A stretch of 36,271 nucleotides of DNA from NCBI GenBank assembly GCA_028823035.1, contig JAPKCI010000040.1, positions 1-36,271 of the forward strand. Direction: 5' to 3'. Positions within the stretch are counted from its first letter, which is position 1, and each line of letters opens with the position of its first letter. The stretch comes from Rubripirellula sp. GTDB lineage: Bacteria > Planctomycetota > Planctomycetia > Pirellulales > Pirellulaceae. Under the pieces are notes generated by a model that did no database searches, was not told the DNA's origin, and worked only from the letters and a program-made list of their open reading frames with translations. Both the position numbers and the translations under genes were made by a program. Positions 35,286 through 36,271 of the stretch are shown one piece after another.

Positions 35286-36271
35286 TACGAAAACAACCAT
35301 CAAGACCCATGGGCCGCACCGCTTTCACGCTTGTTGAACTGCTGGTCGTGATCGCCATCATAGGCGTTTTAACTGGGATGGCTCTGCCTGCGTTGCAGGG
35401 CATGCGAGAACTTGCGCGGCGCAGCAGTTGCGGACAAAACCTGGTTCAGTTGTCGTTGGCAATTTCGTCCTACAACGCAACGCTTGGGCATTACCCCATC
35501 GGTACTCAGGCCAAAACGGGACCAGTACTCAGTGAGGCCAAAGGATTCCACCACAACTGGGCTGCTGCAATCCTGCCGATGCTGGACGCGCAAAACGTCT
35601 ACGACGCAATCGATCAGAACGCAAGTGTTTATGCCAAGCAGAATGAAGAAGTTCGTCAACTGCGAATCCCTGTTTTCATTTGTCCTTCGGCAACTGATAT
35701 CAGGTACAACGCGACCTGCTATTCCGGTGTGACTGGATCAACAGAAACTCCGATCGATACCACCAACAATGGAACCTTTATTCTGAATCGTATGATTTCG
35801 GATCGCGATATCACGGATGGCCTGGGGTACACGTTGTTCGTGGGTGAAATGCTTTCTGCCTGGGAAGAGGACCTAGGCTGGATGAGCGGCACGCGTGCCA
35901 GCTTGCGTGATGCCGGACATCAAATCAACGCTGAACTGAAACGAGTTCGTGGCCCACAAACCGGCGTCAAACCTATCACCCCAAAATACGTAGGAGGATT
36001 CGCCAGCGATCACCCCAACGGGGCCCACTTGCTGTTGGGTAGCGGCCAATACATGTTCCGAAGCAACTCGATGGATCAGAAAGTGTTAGAGCAGATGGCT
36101 GAACGATCCGATGGCCAGATTCCTCAAAGCTGGAATTCGGGCAGTGGAACCCTCCAACAGATCGTTGACCAACCTGTGCCAAGCACACCGGCTTCACAAC
36201 CCGCTGAGACTCCAGACGCTGAGACTCCAGACGCTGAGACTCCAGACGCTGAGACTCCAGACGCTGAGACT
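35282..36271 (+). CDS. DUF1559 prepilin-like protein, cut by the window end
   Basis: 330 codons are visible and the gene runs off the window. The start at 35282 has GCAGGA about nine bases upstream. The leader is followed by FTLVELLVVIAIIGVLTGMALPAL, a type IV/GspG-like prepilin helix with Glu at position 5; the residue before the cleavage site is Ala rather than Gly. The body is the planctomycete DUF1559 type, with NLVQLSLAISSYNATLGHYP, VFICPSATD and the late HPNGAHLLLGSGQYMF, corresponding to the usual H-P-G-G-A-N-x-L-x-A-D-G region. The C-terminus carries AETPD repeats. DUF1559 proteins are numerous in planctomycetes and thought to be exported pilin-like proteins. As part of this operon it may be the major pseudopilin. 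Confidence 0.88.
   Translation, partial: MIRKQPSRPMGRTAFTLVELLVVIAIIGVLTGMALPALQGMRELARRSSCGQNLVQLSLAISSYNATLGHYPIGTQAKTGPVLSEAKGFHHNWAAAILPMLDAQNVYDAIDQNASVYAKQNEEVRQLRIPVFICPSATDIRYNATCYSGVTGSTETPIDTTNNGTFILNRMISDRDITDGLGYTLFVGEMLSAWEEDLGWMSGTRASLRDAGHQINAELKRVRGPQTGVKPITPKYVGGFASDHPNGAHLLLGSGQYMFRSNSMDQKVLEQMAERSDGQIPQSWNSGSGTLQQIVDQPVPSTPASQPAETPDAETPDAETPDAETPDAET
36203..36271. repeat. 15-bp in-frame tandem repeat (AETPD) continuing past the window
   Basis: The unit gctgagactccagac is repeated four times (36203-36262), plus nine bases to the window end, all identical. Each unit encodes Ala-Glu-Thr-Pro-Asp in the DUF1559 protein. The true copy number lies beyond the window. Confidence 0.95.

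Overview
The window looks like chromosome from a marine planctomycete of the Rhodopirellula/Pirellulales type. The supporting signs are a secreted dehydrogenase with HEAT repeats and a PVC-type haem-binding C-terminus, a secreted sulfatase, a Tat-exported Gfo/Idh/MocA oxidoreductase, an SGNH hydrolase fused to a DUF1080 domain, a DUF1559 prepilin, loosely packed genes and many short intergenic tandem repeats. The assignment comes from gene content only; no rRNA was available to test it.

Layout. 1-9.6 kb (+ strand): a hypothetical protein, the haem-binding dehydrogenase, a small hypothetical, a sulfatase, a lone type III polyketide synthase and a bacterioferritin-like ferritin. 9.7-10.0 kb (-): a small hypothetical protein. 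10.35-15.8 kb (+): a tight selB-selA-selD operon with 4-bp overlaps, where SelD carries an N-terminal FAD/NAD(P) oxidoreductase. 15.9-19.6 kb (-): a CDP-alcohol phosphotransferase, a secreted thioredoxin-like protein whose frame is interrupted by a single TGA, and a Gfo/Idh/MocA oxidoreductase with a strong terminator. 19.9-21.3 kb (+): a leucine-rich-repeat lipoprotein. 21.6-30.2 kb (-): leuS, the SGNH/DUF1080 enzyme, frr, pyrH, tsf and rpsB. 30.85 kb to the end (+): a type II secretion/type IV pilus-like operon with three divergent F-like membrane proteins, three minor pseudopilin-like proteins in I-J-K order, and a DUF1559 prepilin that runs off the window.

The main result is the gene at 16728-17903 (-). 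A conventional caller splits it in two at TGA 17658-17660, but the frame stays open for 81 codons before it and 309 after it. The TGA sits in a Cys-Thr-UGA-Asn-Asn-Gly context in a thioredoxin-like domain. A perfect 5-bp hairpin with a G in its loop begins 13 nt downstream, as expected of a bacterial SECIS, and the selenocysteine machinery is under 1 kb away on the other strand. I read it as a secreted C-x-U selenoprotein of unassigned function. SelA makes Sec-tRNA, SelD supplies selenophosphate and SelB delivers the tRNA. I could not find selC (tRNA-Sec) in the window.

The second point of interest is the secretion/pilus-like operon, with three non-identical F-like platform proteins in tandem and a 14-codon reading frame bridging two structural genes by ATGA overlaps on both sides.
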